A stretch of 11,817 bases of DNA from Alkanindiges sp. (lineage in GTDB: Bacteria > Pseudomonadota > Gammaproteobacteria > Pseudomonadales > Moraxellaceae): contig JASLIR010000102.1 in NCBI GenBank assembly GCA_030152125.1, positions 1 to 11,817 on the forward strand, in the 5' to 3' direction. The translations under genes were made by a program, and so were the position numbers. Below, piece by piece: positions 1 through 6,607 of this stretch. Position 1 is the first letter of the stretch. Each line of letters opens with the position of its first letter. A model generated the notes under the pieces. That model saw only the letters and a list, made by a program, of their open reading frames with translations, searched no databases and was not told the origin of the DNA.

Positions 1-2969
1 TGCTGTGCAGCACGACGACGGCTGCGCGGGTCATTTGCGGCACGCGGGCCTGCTTGTGGCGGCGTAACAGGTAATAACTCTACCACTTCGGCAACGGCCA
101 CCGGCTCAGCAATGGCAGGGCTGCTTGCTACCACTTCTACAGAGTTGCTGGTCAATACCTGCTCGCGTGACTGCAATGCTTGCAGGAAGGCATGAATCAC
201 ACCCTGCTCACTGATCAGTGTGCTGGCCGCATCGCCCAGTACCGCACGGATAAACTCACCCACGCTACCTTGTACCGGAATAACTGTCAGCTGCTGGGTA
301 CTGCTGGCAGATACTTCTTCCGTTTGTGCAACCAGCGCCGGGTCAACAGCGTATTGCAATACAGGCTCATCCACGCCCTGTTCACGACGACGACGGCGTT
401 CACGCGGGTCATTCAGCGCGCGTTTAACCTCACCGGTGTCAGGGTTTGCTTCAACACTTACCACTGCTGCACTGGCAGCAATCACGGGTGCCGTGTCGCT
501 GCTTGCCGGAATGCTTTCAGCAACTGGCTGCAGGTTGATGGAGCTGGTTTGCTGGTTTTCCAGGTCAATAACCAGGGCGGCCACATGCTCAATGGCAGCT
601 TCGTGCGCCACGGCAATTACTTGTGGTTCCTGCTGGGTATTGATGGCAATTTCCGGTGCTGCAACAGGCGTGCTTTCTGCCACTACCGGTGCTGGCTCGG
701 CTACAGGTGCAGATACCTGTGCGCCTTCAGTACTGCTATTGCTTTGTGCATCCAGTACGCTTTGGTCACGGTGGCGCGGGCCACGGCTTGGGCGCTGCTG
801 GTTGTTACGGTCACGGCGCGGCACATTATTATTGCCATCCGCTGCTTCAACCTGCTCATTGCCACGGCGGTTACGTCTGCCCTGGTTGTTGCTGGACTGT
901 TCTTCCTGCACTACCACCGGGCTATCAACAGCTGCGATTGGCTCTTTTACTGCGTCACGCTGGATTTCACGTTGCGGCTCGCGGTTTTCGCGCTGCTGGC
1001 TGCGGCGGTTGCGGTTGCGCTCCTTACGGTTACCATTTTCAGCGTTGCCGGCATTGTTGCCGTTATTTGCACTGCCTTGTTCGGGCTTGCTGATCGGGTT
1101 CTGGTAAGCAGAGGTTTCTACCTTGTCCGCTTTTTCGGCTCTGGCGGTAGTAGCTGTAGTAGCCGGTGCAGTCACATTGCCATAAATGCCTTTGCTGGTG
1201 GCACCGTCGTTTACCAGACGCTCAATGGCAGCGGCAGCATCCTGTGTGCTGACTGCATCCTGGGTTTTGGCCTGCTTGGTGACAAACAGGTTTTCCAGCC
1301 AGGCATAGCTGAGTGATTCTGCTTTAGCCGGGGCTGCTGCTGGGGCAGTGGCTTTAGCGGCAGCCTGCGGCTGACCAGGTTTTTTGTCCTGTAATTCAAC
1401 ACGCTCGGTTGCGGCAGGCTGCTGTTGCCAGTCAGATGCTTCGTAGCCCAGTTCGGTTTCGCTGGCGCGGGTGGCTTCGGTACGTTCAAAGCTGGCCGGC
1501 ATAAAGCCTTCGCGATTATACTGGATGTGATAATGCGGGGTTTCCAGGTGTGGATGCGGCAGTACGGTAATGCGCACATTGCTGTTCTGTTCCAGATACA
1601 CCAGTGCATTACGTTTTTCATTCAGCAGGAATGCTGCAATTTCCACCGGTACTTCAATCTGTACCTCACCCTGACGCTCGCGCAGGGCAATTTCTTCAAT
1701 CGCACGCATGATGGACAGGGAGAGTGAGCGCAGGTCACGCACCATACCCGTACCATGACAGCGCGGGCATACATAACCGGTAGCTTCTTCCAAAGAAGGA
1801 CGCAGGCGCTGGCGGCTCATTTCCATCAGGCCAAAGCGCGACAGCGAACCAAACTGGATACGTGCACGGTCACTCTGGGTGGCATCGCGCAACTTGGTTT
1901 CTACCAGGCGCTGGTTGCGCTCCTTGGTCATGTCGATAAAATCGATCACAATCAGGCCGCCAATATCACGCAGGCGCAGCTGGCGGGAAATTTCTTCTGC
2001 GGCTTCCATGTTGGTATTTAATGCGGTTTCTTCCACATCATGACCACGGGTAGCCTTGGCCGAGTTAATATCGATAGATACCAGTGCTTCGGTCTGGTCG
2101 ATCACGATAGAGCCACCGGAAGGCAGCTTTACTTCACGCTGGTAAGCAGTTTCAATCTGGCTTTCAATGCCAAAGCGGGCAAACAATGGCTCGCTGGCGG
2201 TATATTTGCGCAGTTTTTCAATCTGGTGCGGCATAACCTGCTGCACAAACTGATGGGCTTCGTTATAGGCCTGTTCGTTGTCAATCAGGATTTCGGTGAT
2301 GTCGTCACGCAGGTAGTCACGTACCGCACGGGTAACCACGCCTGCTTCCTGGTGGATTTGCATTGGCGAAGGGCCGGAGCCTGCGGTTTTCTGGATTTGT
2401 TCCCACAGGGATAGTAAGTGTTGCAGGTCTAGTTGCAGCTCTTCGTGGCTGCGGCCAATACCGGCAGTACGTACAATAACGCTCATGCCACGCGGAATAT
2501 CCAGTGCAGCCAGGATTTCCTTCATTTCCTCACGTACGGCACCGGCGATCTGACGGCTGATACCACCCCCTTTCGGGTTGTTCGGCATCAATACCAGATA
2601 GCGGCCAGCCAGGGAGATAAAGGTGGATAAGGCGGCGCCTTTATTGCCACGCTCTTCTTTTTCTACCTGAACAATCAGCTCGGTACCTTCACTGATCAGG
2701 TCACGGATGTTGTGGGTGCTGCGCGGGTCGGCCTGAAAGTAATTGTTGGCAATTTCGCGCATGGACAAAAAGCCCTGACGGGCTGCGCCGTATTCAACGA
2801 ATACTGCTTCCAGGGAGGGTTCGACGCGGGTTACATGTCCTTTATAGATGTTGGACTTTTTCTGTTCCCGGGTACGGTTTTCAAGGTCGAAGTCGTAAAG
2901 ACGGTTTCCAGTGATGAGTGCAACGCGAATTTCTTCGGCGTGTGTTGCATTGATCAACATACGTTTCAT
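1..2969 (-). CDS. rne: Ribonuclease E, C-terminus cut off by the window edge
   Basis: RNase E is the endonuclease that starts decay of most mRNAs and matures rRNA and tRNA; its C-terminal tail scaffolds the degradosome at the inner membrane. Reading from ATG 2969 on the minus strand gives at least 989 codons with no stop. The N-terminus ([18 protein letters not shown]) and S1 region ([20 protein letters not shown]) are typical. The catalytic aspartates are D300 (in SIDINS) and D343 (in VIDFIDM), and the Zn-link is C401-P-R-C404; all sit three residues before their E. coli counterparts. The catalytic half ends near residue 520. The tail is low-complexity, rich in Ala, Pro, Gln and Glu, with Arg-rich RNA-binding-like stretches at about 648-675 and 698-740. 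NDPR motifs start at residues 853 and 979. The start is supported by AGGTGA five bases upstream. The gene diverges from rluC, the usual gammaproteobacterial arrangement. The missing C-terminus may hold further degradosome motifs. Confidence 0.98.
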   Translation of the reverse strand, partial: MKRMLINATHAEEIRVALITGNRLYDFDLENRTREQKKSNIYKGHVTRVEPSLEAVFVEYGAARQGFLSMREIANNYFQADPRSTHNIRDLISEGTELIVQVEKEERGNKGAALSTFISLAGRYLVLMPNNPKGGGISRQIAGAVREEMKEILAALDIPRGMSVIVRTAGIGRSHEELQLDLQHLLSLWEQIQKTAGSGPSPMQIHQEAGVVTRAVRDYLRDDITEILIDNEQAYNEAHQFVQQVMPHQIEKLRKYTASEPLFARFGIESQIETAYQREVKLPSGGSIVIDQTEALVSIDINSAKATRGHDVEETALNTNMEAAEEISRQLRLRDIGGLIVIDFIDMTKERNQRLVETKLRDATQSDRARIQFGSLSRFGLMEMSRQRLRPSLEEATGYVCPRCHGTGMVRDLRSLSLSIMRAIEEIALRERQGEVQIEVPVEIAAFLLNEKRNALVYLEQNSNVRITVLPHPHLETPHYHIQYNREGFMPASFERTEATRASETELGYEASDWQQQPAATERVELQDKKPGQPQAAAKATAPAAAPAKAESLSYAWLENLFVTKQAKTQDAVSTQDAAAAIERLVNDGATSKGIYGNVTAPATTATTARAEKADKVETSAYQNPISKPEQGSANNGNNAGNAENGNRKERNRNRRSQQRENREPQREIQRDAVKEPIAAVDSPVVVQEEQSSNNQGRRNRRGNEQVEAADGNNNVPRRDRNNQQRPSRGPRHRDQSVLDAQSNSSTEGAQVSAPVAEPAPVVAESTPVAAPEIAINTQQEPQVIAVAHEAAIEHVAALVIDLENQQTSSINLQPVAESIPASSDTAPVIAASAAVVSVEANPDTGEVKRALNDPRERRRRREQGVDEPVLQYAVDPALVAQTEEVSASSTQQLTVIPVQGSVGEFIRAVLGDAASTLISEQGVIHAFLQALQSREQVLTSNSVEVVASSPAIAEPVAVAEVVELLPVTPPQAGPRAANDPRSRRRAAQ

Positions 2970-2971
2970 GG

Positions 2972-2991
2972 GTGTCACCTGTGTATGACAC
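2972..2991 (-). promoter_or_regulatory. Hairpin overlapping the rne Shine-Dalgarno
   Basis: On the minus strand, GTGTCA and TGACAC form a perfect 6-bp stem around the 8-nt loop TACACAGG. The Shine-Dalgarno AGGTGA straddles the 3' side of the loop and the stem, five bases before the ATG. The fold could limit ribosome access and expose the message to RNase E attack. The stem is short, so its stability in the cell is uncertain. Confidence 0.45.
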
Positions 2992-3472
2992 ACACATCAA
3001 CAGACCGATCCGTGGCATCGGGTGCCAATTACGCTTTAGGTGCGTATCCTGACTGCATGGGCATACCCCAGTACCATATGAGCGAGGTCGCGCGATATGG
3101 CGGGTGGATGCCTGCACCATACCTGCAAGGGCAAGGCATGGTTTACATCATTAAAGGGGCGTTACAATAAAGCCCGTTCAGTCAATATGGATTGCTGCTG
3201 CCTGCGTAATGGGCGGGTAGGGCGAAATGATGTTCGTCATCGATAACTGGTTGGCCGTATGGGCGCCTGTAAGCACTGAAAACTCAATACTTCAACACGT
3301 ATTACGGATCACGTAATCTGGCGTGTTTTGCGCTAAACCATGTACCAACCCGATGGACATATTTCACAGCTAACCGTGGCGCCATGATGAGCAGGGAAGC
3401 GACCTGTTATGTGTACATCAGTTTTCGTTTAAGCCTGCACAAAGGCAGGGCTACATGTATTCCTGTGCACCG

Positions 3473-3500
3473 ATGTATTTTTTAAAACTTTAAAATACAT
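3473..3500. repeat. 9-bp perfect inverted repeat in the rne leader
   Basis: ATGTATTTT and AAAATACAT are perfect reverse complements separated by 10 nt. Flanking CCTGT (3462-3466) and ACAGG (3509-3513) can extend the stem after an internal loop, giving a foldback of about 52 nt. It lies inside the predicted rne leader and just upstream of a perfect TATAAT on the other strand. It could be a leader hairpin or an operator for a dimeric regulator. The symmetric AT-rich core does not match any operator I can name. Confidence 0.5.
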
Positions 3501-3522
3501 GCAAGCGTACAGGTTTTGCCGA

Positions 3523-3528
3523 TATAAT
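3523..3528 (+). promoter_or_regulatory. Possible -10 element for rluC
   Basis: A perfect TATAAT sits about 260 bp before rluC, in an AT-rich context. No good -35 hexamer lies at 16-18 bp spacing, so this is weak. If used, the rluC transcript would begin inside the region transcribed in the opposite direction as the rne leader. No better plus-strand promoter was found closer to rluC. Confidence 0.25.
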
Positions 3529-3664
3529 TGATCCCCGGCGAGGATGTATTCCTTAGGCTGCGTGTGATAAAACCCGATATGGCGCTATTTGTGTGAAAGC
3601 GGGTTTGTTTAAAAAAACAGCCACTTTACGCGCAACATAGAGCAAGTTTCACAACCGTGCGCTG

Positions 3665-3694
3665 ACTATAGCAGACCACCCATTGCAATGTCAT
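3665..3694 (-). promoter_or_regulatory. Candidate sigma-70 promoter for rne
   Basis: On the minus strand the -35 is ATGACA (3689-3694, 5/6 to TTGACA), the spacer is 18 bp, and the -10 is TATAGT (3665-3670, 5/6 to TATAAT). Transcription would begin near 3658. It is the best-matched pair I found on the minus strand of this intergenic region. Other start sites closer to rne are possible. Confidence 0.5.
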
Positions 3695-3789
3695 GGTTTT
3701 TTCATGATTGATAAGCCGTTTCTGGCGCCTAAAAAGCGCCTAAAAGGTTAATCAATGTGATTTTTTGTAATTTTACAGTAGAGAGTGAC

Positions 3790-4731
3790 ATGTCCGAACA
3801 GTCGGCAATGCCGGATTGGCAAAAAGTAAGCTGGTTTGATGTAACTGAGCACCAGGATGGTCAGCGGGTTGATAACTATCTGTTTAGCCGCTTAAAAGGG
3901 GTACCTAAAAGCCGTATTTACCGCCTGATCCGCGAGGGTGAGGTGCGGGTGAACAAGGGCCGGGTGAAGGCTGATACCCGTTTAAAAACCGGTGACCAGA
4001 TTCGGGTGGCGCCAATCAAGCGTGCGGCCAGTGACAACCCGGCTGCGGTGGTGGTAAGCACTGAATTTGCCGACAGTTTGCTGAAACGCATTGTATATGA
4101 GGATGAGGGCCTGATTGTGCTGGACAAGCCTGCCGGCATGGCGGTGCATGGTGGCAGTGGTGTGAGTGTGGGGGTGATTGAAGCCTTGCGTCAGGCTTTG
4201 CAAAAGCCATATCTGGAGCTGATACACCGGATTGACCGCGATACTTCCGGCTTGCTGATGATCTCCAAAAAGCGCAGCACCTTGAAACTGCTACAGGATT
4301 ACCTGCGCGAAGGAAAAATTCGCAAGCATTATTACGCTGTGCTTAAAGGTAACCTGATTCTGGACAAACAAACCATTGATATGCCCTTACTGTGCTATGA
4401 GCTGCCTAATGGTGAGCGCCGGGTACGGGTATCGAAAGAAGGCAAGCCAAGCCAGACTGTGTTTGAAGTTGTGGAGCGCCTGAAAGGTGCTACCTGGGTG
4501 AAGGCGAGTCCCTTAACCGGGCGGACCCACCAGATTCGTGTCCATGGCCTGGCATTAGGCCATTCGCTACTGGGCGATGATAAATATGGCCATGATGTGC
4601 CGTATAGCGGCCCTGTGGCCAGACGCCTGTGCCTGCACGCTGCCATACTGGAAATTCCCGATTATCCACGCTTGGAAGCCCCTTTGCCGGACGATATAAA
4701 AAAGTTGATTCATCTGTTGCGTTCGGCTTGA
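3790..4731 (+). CDS. rluC: 23S rRNA pseudouridine synthase RluC
   Basis: RluC converts three uridines of 23S rRNA (955, 2504 and 2580 in E. coli numbering) to pseudouridine. The product is 313 aa, close to the usual family length. An S4-type RNA-binding domain lies at about residues 24-80 (QRVDNYL, GVPKSRIYRLIREGEVRVNK). The catalytic domain follows, with the family signature HRIDRDTSG; its first aspartate, D149, is the expected nucleophile, matching D144 of E. coli RluC. Further conserved blocks are LDKPAGMAVHGGSG and LTGRTHQIRVH. ATG 3790 is chosen because it has a GAGAG Shine-Dalgarno and places the S4 domain at the usual distance from the N-terminus. A GTG at 3757 in the same frame, with AAAGG upstream, would add 11 unconserved residues. 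The gene diverges from rne. Confidence 0.97.
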   Translation: MSEQSAMPDWQKVSWFDVTEHQDGQRVDNYLFSRLKGVPKSRIYRLIREGEVRVNKGRVKADTRLKTGDQIRVAPIKRAASDNPAAVVVSTEFADSLLKRIVYEDEGLIVLDKPAGMAVHGGSGVSVGVIEALRQALQKPYLELIHRIDRDTSGLLMISKKRSTLKLLQDYLREGKIRKHYYAVLKGNLILDKQTIDMPLLCYELPNGERRVRVSKEGKPSQTVFEVVERLKGATWVKASPLTGRTHQIRVHGLALGHSLLGDDKYGHDVPYSGPVARRLCLHAAILEIPDYPRLEAPLPDDIKKLIHLLRSA

Positions 4732-4734
4732 TTG

Positions 4735-4757
4735 CCAGTCAATATCTGGAAGTTTTT
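4735..4757 (+). terminator. Weak possible terminator after rluC
   Basis: A 4-bp stem CCAG/CTGG with a 7-nt loop begins four bases after the rluC stop and is followed by a T-rich run. The stem is too short for a confident call, and readthrough into the next gene is plausible. Confidence 0.25.
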
Positions 4758-4851
4758 CTTTAAAGCTGAATGAGGGCGGGTTGACAATGTGCCTGCGGTT
4801 GCCACATGGCTCCGTGTATATTAGTCAAGCTGCCCCAGGCCACGTTGCGAT

Positions 4852-4860
4852 TGGTATAAA
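4852..4860 (+). promoter_or_regulatory. Extended -10 promoter abutting the first HAD gene
   Basis: TGG-TATAAA matches the extended -10 consensus (TGn followed by TATAAT, 5/6). It ends five bases before the ATG at 4866. Initiation 6-8 bp downstream would fall on the start codon itself and give a leaderless transcript. No recognisable -35 lies at the usual distance, which extended -10 promoters tolerate. A TTGACA at 4781 is too far away to pair with it. Confidence 0.4.
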
Positions 4861-4865
4861 AGCGA

Positions 4866-5525
4866 ATGGTATCAATAGATTCATATGATCTGATTATCTT
4901 TGACTGGGACGGAACCTTGTTCGACTCAGTGAGTCCGTTCTATGAACTGATTTTTGATGCCGAACGCGAGTTTCCGCATACCAAACAGGGTAAGTCACTT
5001 AAGCATAACGGCTTGCTGTTTGTACTGCGGCAACTGCTGCGGCAGGATTCCACCATTCAACTGAATGACATCAAAATCCTGTTAAATATGAATGGCTATG
5101 GGCTGTTCTGGAAGGCGGAGCTGTTTCAGGGGATTAAATACCTGTTGTCCGAGTTGCATCGCCGCGAACGTAAAATGGCGCTGGTGGCAGACCGTGCCCA
5201 GGCGGAAGTGATGGCCGAACTACAGGAATTGGGCATAGAGCATTATTTCTTTGCCGTGGTGGGGGCGGACCAGGGTGCACCCAAGCCAAATCCCAGCATG
5301 TTAAATGCCATTTTAACCCTGGCGCAATGTCCGCCGGAACGCGCATTGATGGTGGGAGATACCGCGCTGGACCTGGAAATGGCGATTCTGGCCGGCATGC
5401 CGGCATTGGCCACGGCATTTACCATTCCCTTGAATACCACATCCCATCTTGAACAGTTAATCCTGTGGCGGCCCTACAAGCTGTTACGTTCCGTGAATGA
5501 ACTGGTAACGGTTTTGCTGGAGTAA
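4866..5525 (+). CDS. HAD-superfamily phosphatase-like protein, divergent (first of a pair)
   Basis: This is a 219-aa soluble protein of the haloacid dehalogenase fold, type IA (phosphoglycolate phosphatase-like). Motif I is FDWDGT, with nucleophile D13 and acid/base D15; a helical cap spans about residues 20-95; motif III is K140 in GAPKPNP; motif IV is GDTALDLE with D165 and D169. Motif II is unusual: the strand reads MALVADR, with Ala108 where the family normally has Ser or Thr to hold the phosphate. The cap resembles that of its downstream neighbour poorly, although K140 and D165 have the same residue numbers in both. The substrate is unknown. The ATG has no clear Shine-Dalgarno but sits just after an extended -10 element. 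The gene follows rluC by 134 bp. It is probably active on a small phosphate ester, though altered activity is possible. Confidence 0.88.
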   Translation: MVSIDSYDLIIFDWDGTLFDSVSPFYELIFDAEREFPHTKQGKSLKHNGLLFVLRQLLRQDSTIQLNDIKILLNMNGYGLFWKAELFQGIKYLLSELHRRERKMALVADRAQAEVMAELQELGIEHYFFAVVGADQGAPKPNPSMLNAILTLAQCPPERALMVGDTALDLEMAILAGMPALATAFTIPLNTTSHLEQLILWRPYKLLRSVNELVTVLLE

Positions 5526-5538
5526 CAAGCCCACAGGC

Positions 5539-5565
5539 TAGGGCCTGTTGACAATTCAGATGAGG
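5539..5565 (+). repeat. Left terminal inverted repeat of the MITE
   Basis: It begins TA-GGGCCTGTTGACA and pairs with 5782-5808, with three mismatches over 27 positions. The leading TA is the presumed target duplication. Confidence 0.85.
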
Positions 5566-5570
5566 GTGCG

Positions 5571-5669
5571 ACAGTGGGCGTTTTTTAGACGATGCAAGGC
5601 ACGAATTGCGATTTTTAGTCATTCTAAAGGAGCGATGAGTAACGATGCAGCGGCAAAAAACGTCCCTGT
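5571..5669. repeat. Left internal foldback of the MITE
   Basis: CGTTTTTT (5579-5586) pairs with AAAAAACG (5655-5662), extended by ACAG (5571-5574) with CTGT (5666-5669). The intervening 68 bases show no comparable continuous pairing. It is less extensive than the right-hand foldback. Confidence 0.5.
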
Positions 5670-5677
5670 CCTTTCAG

Positions 5678-5776
5678 GTTGTGGCTAAAATTGCCCCAAA
5701 CCTCGTTGTGAAACTTGCCAAGGGCTCGCCATTGGCTGCGTTTCACGCCTAGTTTGAATCAATTTTAGCCGACAAC
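5678..5776. repeat. 99-nt multi-stem foldback inside the MITE
   Basis: Five successive arm pairs nest in register: GTTGT 5678-5682 with ACAAC 5772-5776; GGCTAAAATTG 5683-5693 with CAATTTTAGCC 5760-5770; CAAAC 5697-5701 with GTTTG 5752-5756; GTGAAAC 5708-5714 with GTTTCAC 5740-5746; GCCAA 5717-5721 with TTGGC 5732-5736. This gives 33 paired bases around a 10-nt loop with nearly symmetric internal loops. The regularity suggests a selected RNA or cruciform DNA structure. Confidence 0.75.
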
Positions 5777-5781
5777 GCAGT

Positions 5782-5808
5782 CCGCATATGAAATGTCAAC
5801 AGGCCCTA
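5782..5808 (-). repeat. Right terminal inverted repeat of the MITE
   Basis: Read on the minus strand it begins TA-GGGCCTGTTGACA, matching the left end at 24 of 27 positions. It ends at the second TA, 35 bp before the next start codon. Confidence 0.85.
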
Positions 5809-5843
5809 ATAAACCGGGTAAGAAAAACGAGGAATAAGAGAAT

Positions 5844-6488
5844 ATGGCTGCACCGTTTGATCTGGTCATTTTTGACTGGGACGGCACCTTGTATGATTCA
5901 ATCCAGCAGATTGTAGAAAGCCTGCTATGGGCTGCACGGCAGCATGACATTGAACTGGGCAGTGACGCTGCAAAAAATATTATCGGGCTGGGCCTGCCGG
6001 AAGCCATGCAGGCACTGTTTCCCCTGCATCATAGCCTGCATGCCAGTATACAGGCTGCCTATAGCCAGCATTATGTGGCGCACAGCCATACCCAGGGCTG
6101 GTTTGCCGGGGTGGATGCACTATTAAGCGGGTTGGCGCAGGAGAATATTGCATCTGCTGTGGCTACGGGCAAAAGCCGCGCCGGTTTAAACCGGGTGCTG
6201 GCCAATACCAACAGTGCTTCACGTTTTGTAGTAACCCGTTGTGCCAGCGAAACCCTGTCTAAGCCGGACCCGCTTATGTTGCAACAGATTTTGCAGGTAA
6301 CCGGGGTGCCTGTAGAACGCGCGGTAATGGTGGGCGATACCACCTATGACATGGAAATGGCTGCCCGTATTGGTATGCCGCGTATTGGCGTGAACTATGG
6401 TGTGCATTCCAGTACCCAACTGCAGGAATTCCAGCCTTTGCATATCGCACATTCGGTCACGGAATTGCAAGGGATGTTGCTGGGTTAA
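5844..6488 (+). CDS. HAD-IA family phosphatase, phosphoglycolate phosphatase-like (second of a pair)
   Basis: This 214-aa cytoplasmic HAD hydrolase has all four motifs: FDWDGT with D11 (nucleophile) and D13; motif II SAVATGKS with T108; motif III K140 in LSKPDP; motif IV VMVGDTTYDME with D165 and D169. An alpha-helical C1 cap lies at about residues 16-85. The block TRCASETLSKPDPLML is typical of the Gph-like phosphatase commonly encoded beside rluC in Pseudomonadales, so this is probably the conserved rluC-linked copy. The exact substrate is not certain; phosphoglycolate is the nearest named relative's. The start ATG has AAGAG three bases upstream and GAGG 11 bases upstream. Transcription from the preceding HAD gene would have to cross the MITE and its hairpins. 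Confidence 0.93.
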   Translation: MAAPFDLVIFDWDGTLYDSIQQIVESLLWAARQHDIELGSDAAKNIIGLGLPEAMQALFPLHHSLHASIQAAYSQHYVAHSHTQGWFAGVDALLSGLAQENIASAVATGKSRAGLNRVLANTNSASRFVVTRCASETLSKPDPLMLQQILQVTGVPVERAVMVGDTTYDMEMAARIGMPRIGVNYGVHSSTQLQEFQPLHIAHSVTELQGMLLG

Positions 6489-6534
6489 GTAAAACGTTGG
6501 TTTTAAAAGATATATAAACACAACACGGCAAAGC

Positions 6535-6540
6535 TATAAT
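6535..6540 (+). promoter_or_regulatory. -10 element for the type I secretion operon
   Basis: A perfect TATAAT lies 67 bp before the TTG start of the outer membrane factor gene. The 17-bp-upstream position is AT-rich but has no good -35. It is the only strong candidate between 6489 and 6607, a stretch that holds no gene. Confidence 0.45.
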
Positions 6541-6607
6541 ATGAAGATTGAATCATATATGGTTGCGTGGTGATTAAAAAAACGCATCGTTACATCAGGG
6601 AAGCGCT

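Larger units (their letters stand above)
2970..3658 (-). promoter_or_regulatory. Predicted long structured 5' leader of rne mRNA
   Basis: No convincing gene lies between rne and rluC. If the promoter at 3665-3694 is used, rne has a leader of about 690 nt. E. coli rne also has a long leader (361 nt) through which RNase E feeds back on its own mRNA, and a pseudomonad leader motif is known. Visible inverted repeats include 2972-2991 (overlapping the Shine-Dalgarno), 3074-3100 (CCATAT/ATATGG around an inner GCG/CGC stem), 3296-3325 (ATTACG/CGTAAT, extended by CACG/CGTG) and 3462-3513 (a 9-bp core with outer CCTGT/ACAGG). The hairpins are seen in the sequence; the autoregulatory role is inferred from the family. 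Confidence 0.5.
5539..5808. mobile_element. MITE-like element with TA duplications and 27-bp terminal inverted repeats
   Basis: A 266-bp insert (5541-5806) is flanked by TA on both sides. The ends, including the TA, are inverted repeats (5539-5565 and 5782-5808) identical at 24 of 27 positions and sharing TAGGGCCTGTTGACA. There is no transposase; only very short reading frames occur inside. The interior contains two further foldbacks, at 5571-5669 and 5678-5776. TA duplication with inverted ends fits a non-autonomous element moved in trans by a TA-targeting transposase such as IS630/Tc1-mariner, but the parent family is inferred, not shown. Removing the element and one TA leaves a 50-bp gap between the two HAD genes, so it probably split a tighter gene pair. 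Confidence 0.85.

Noticed and set aside
180..2630. Long open frames on the plus strand across the rne gene
   Set aside because: They are antisense to a clearly recognised RNase E frame, encode Cys/Leu-rich low-complexity products with no family resemblance, and arise from the codon bias of rne.
2881..3120. 79-codon minus-strand frame beginning in the rne leader and overlapping the rne start
   Set aside because: No Shine-Dalgarno that I could identify, composition unlike a real protein, and it runs out of frame into rne. A regulatory upstream ORF cannot be wholly excluded.
3757..3789. GTG 3757 as the start of rluC
   Set aside because: It adds 11 residues not expected from RluC relatives, whereas ATG 3790 has its own Shine-Dalgarno and the normal distance to the S4 domain.
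4781..4822. TTGACA and TATATT upstream of the first HAD gene as a promoter
   Set aside because: The spacing is 30 bp, far outside the 16-18 bp range, and neither has another good partner.
5635..5688. 17-codon ATG frame after AAAGGAG inside the MITE
   Set aside because: The spacing to the ATG is very short and the frame lies across the foldback arm; most likely chance.
6490..6505. TAAAAC/GTTTTA stem after the second HAD gene as a terminator
   Set aside because: The stem is only 6 bp and almost entirely A-T, without a proper T run.
6541..6573. 10-codon ATG frame just after the -10 element of the secretion operon
   Set aside because: It begins directly after TATAAT, so the ATG would lie upstream of the expected transcription start.
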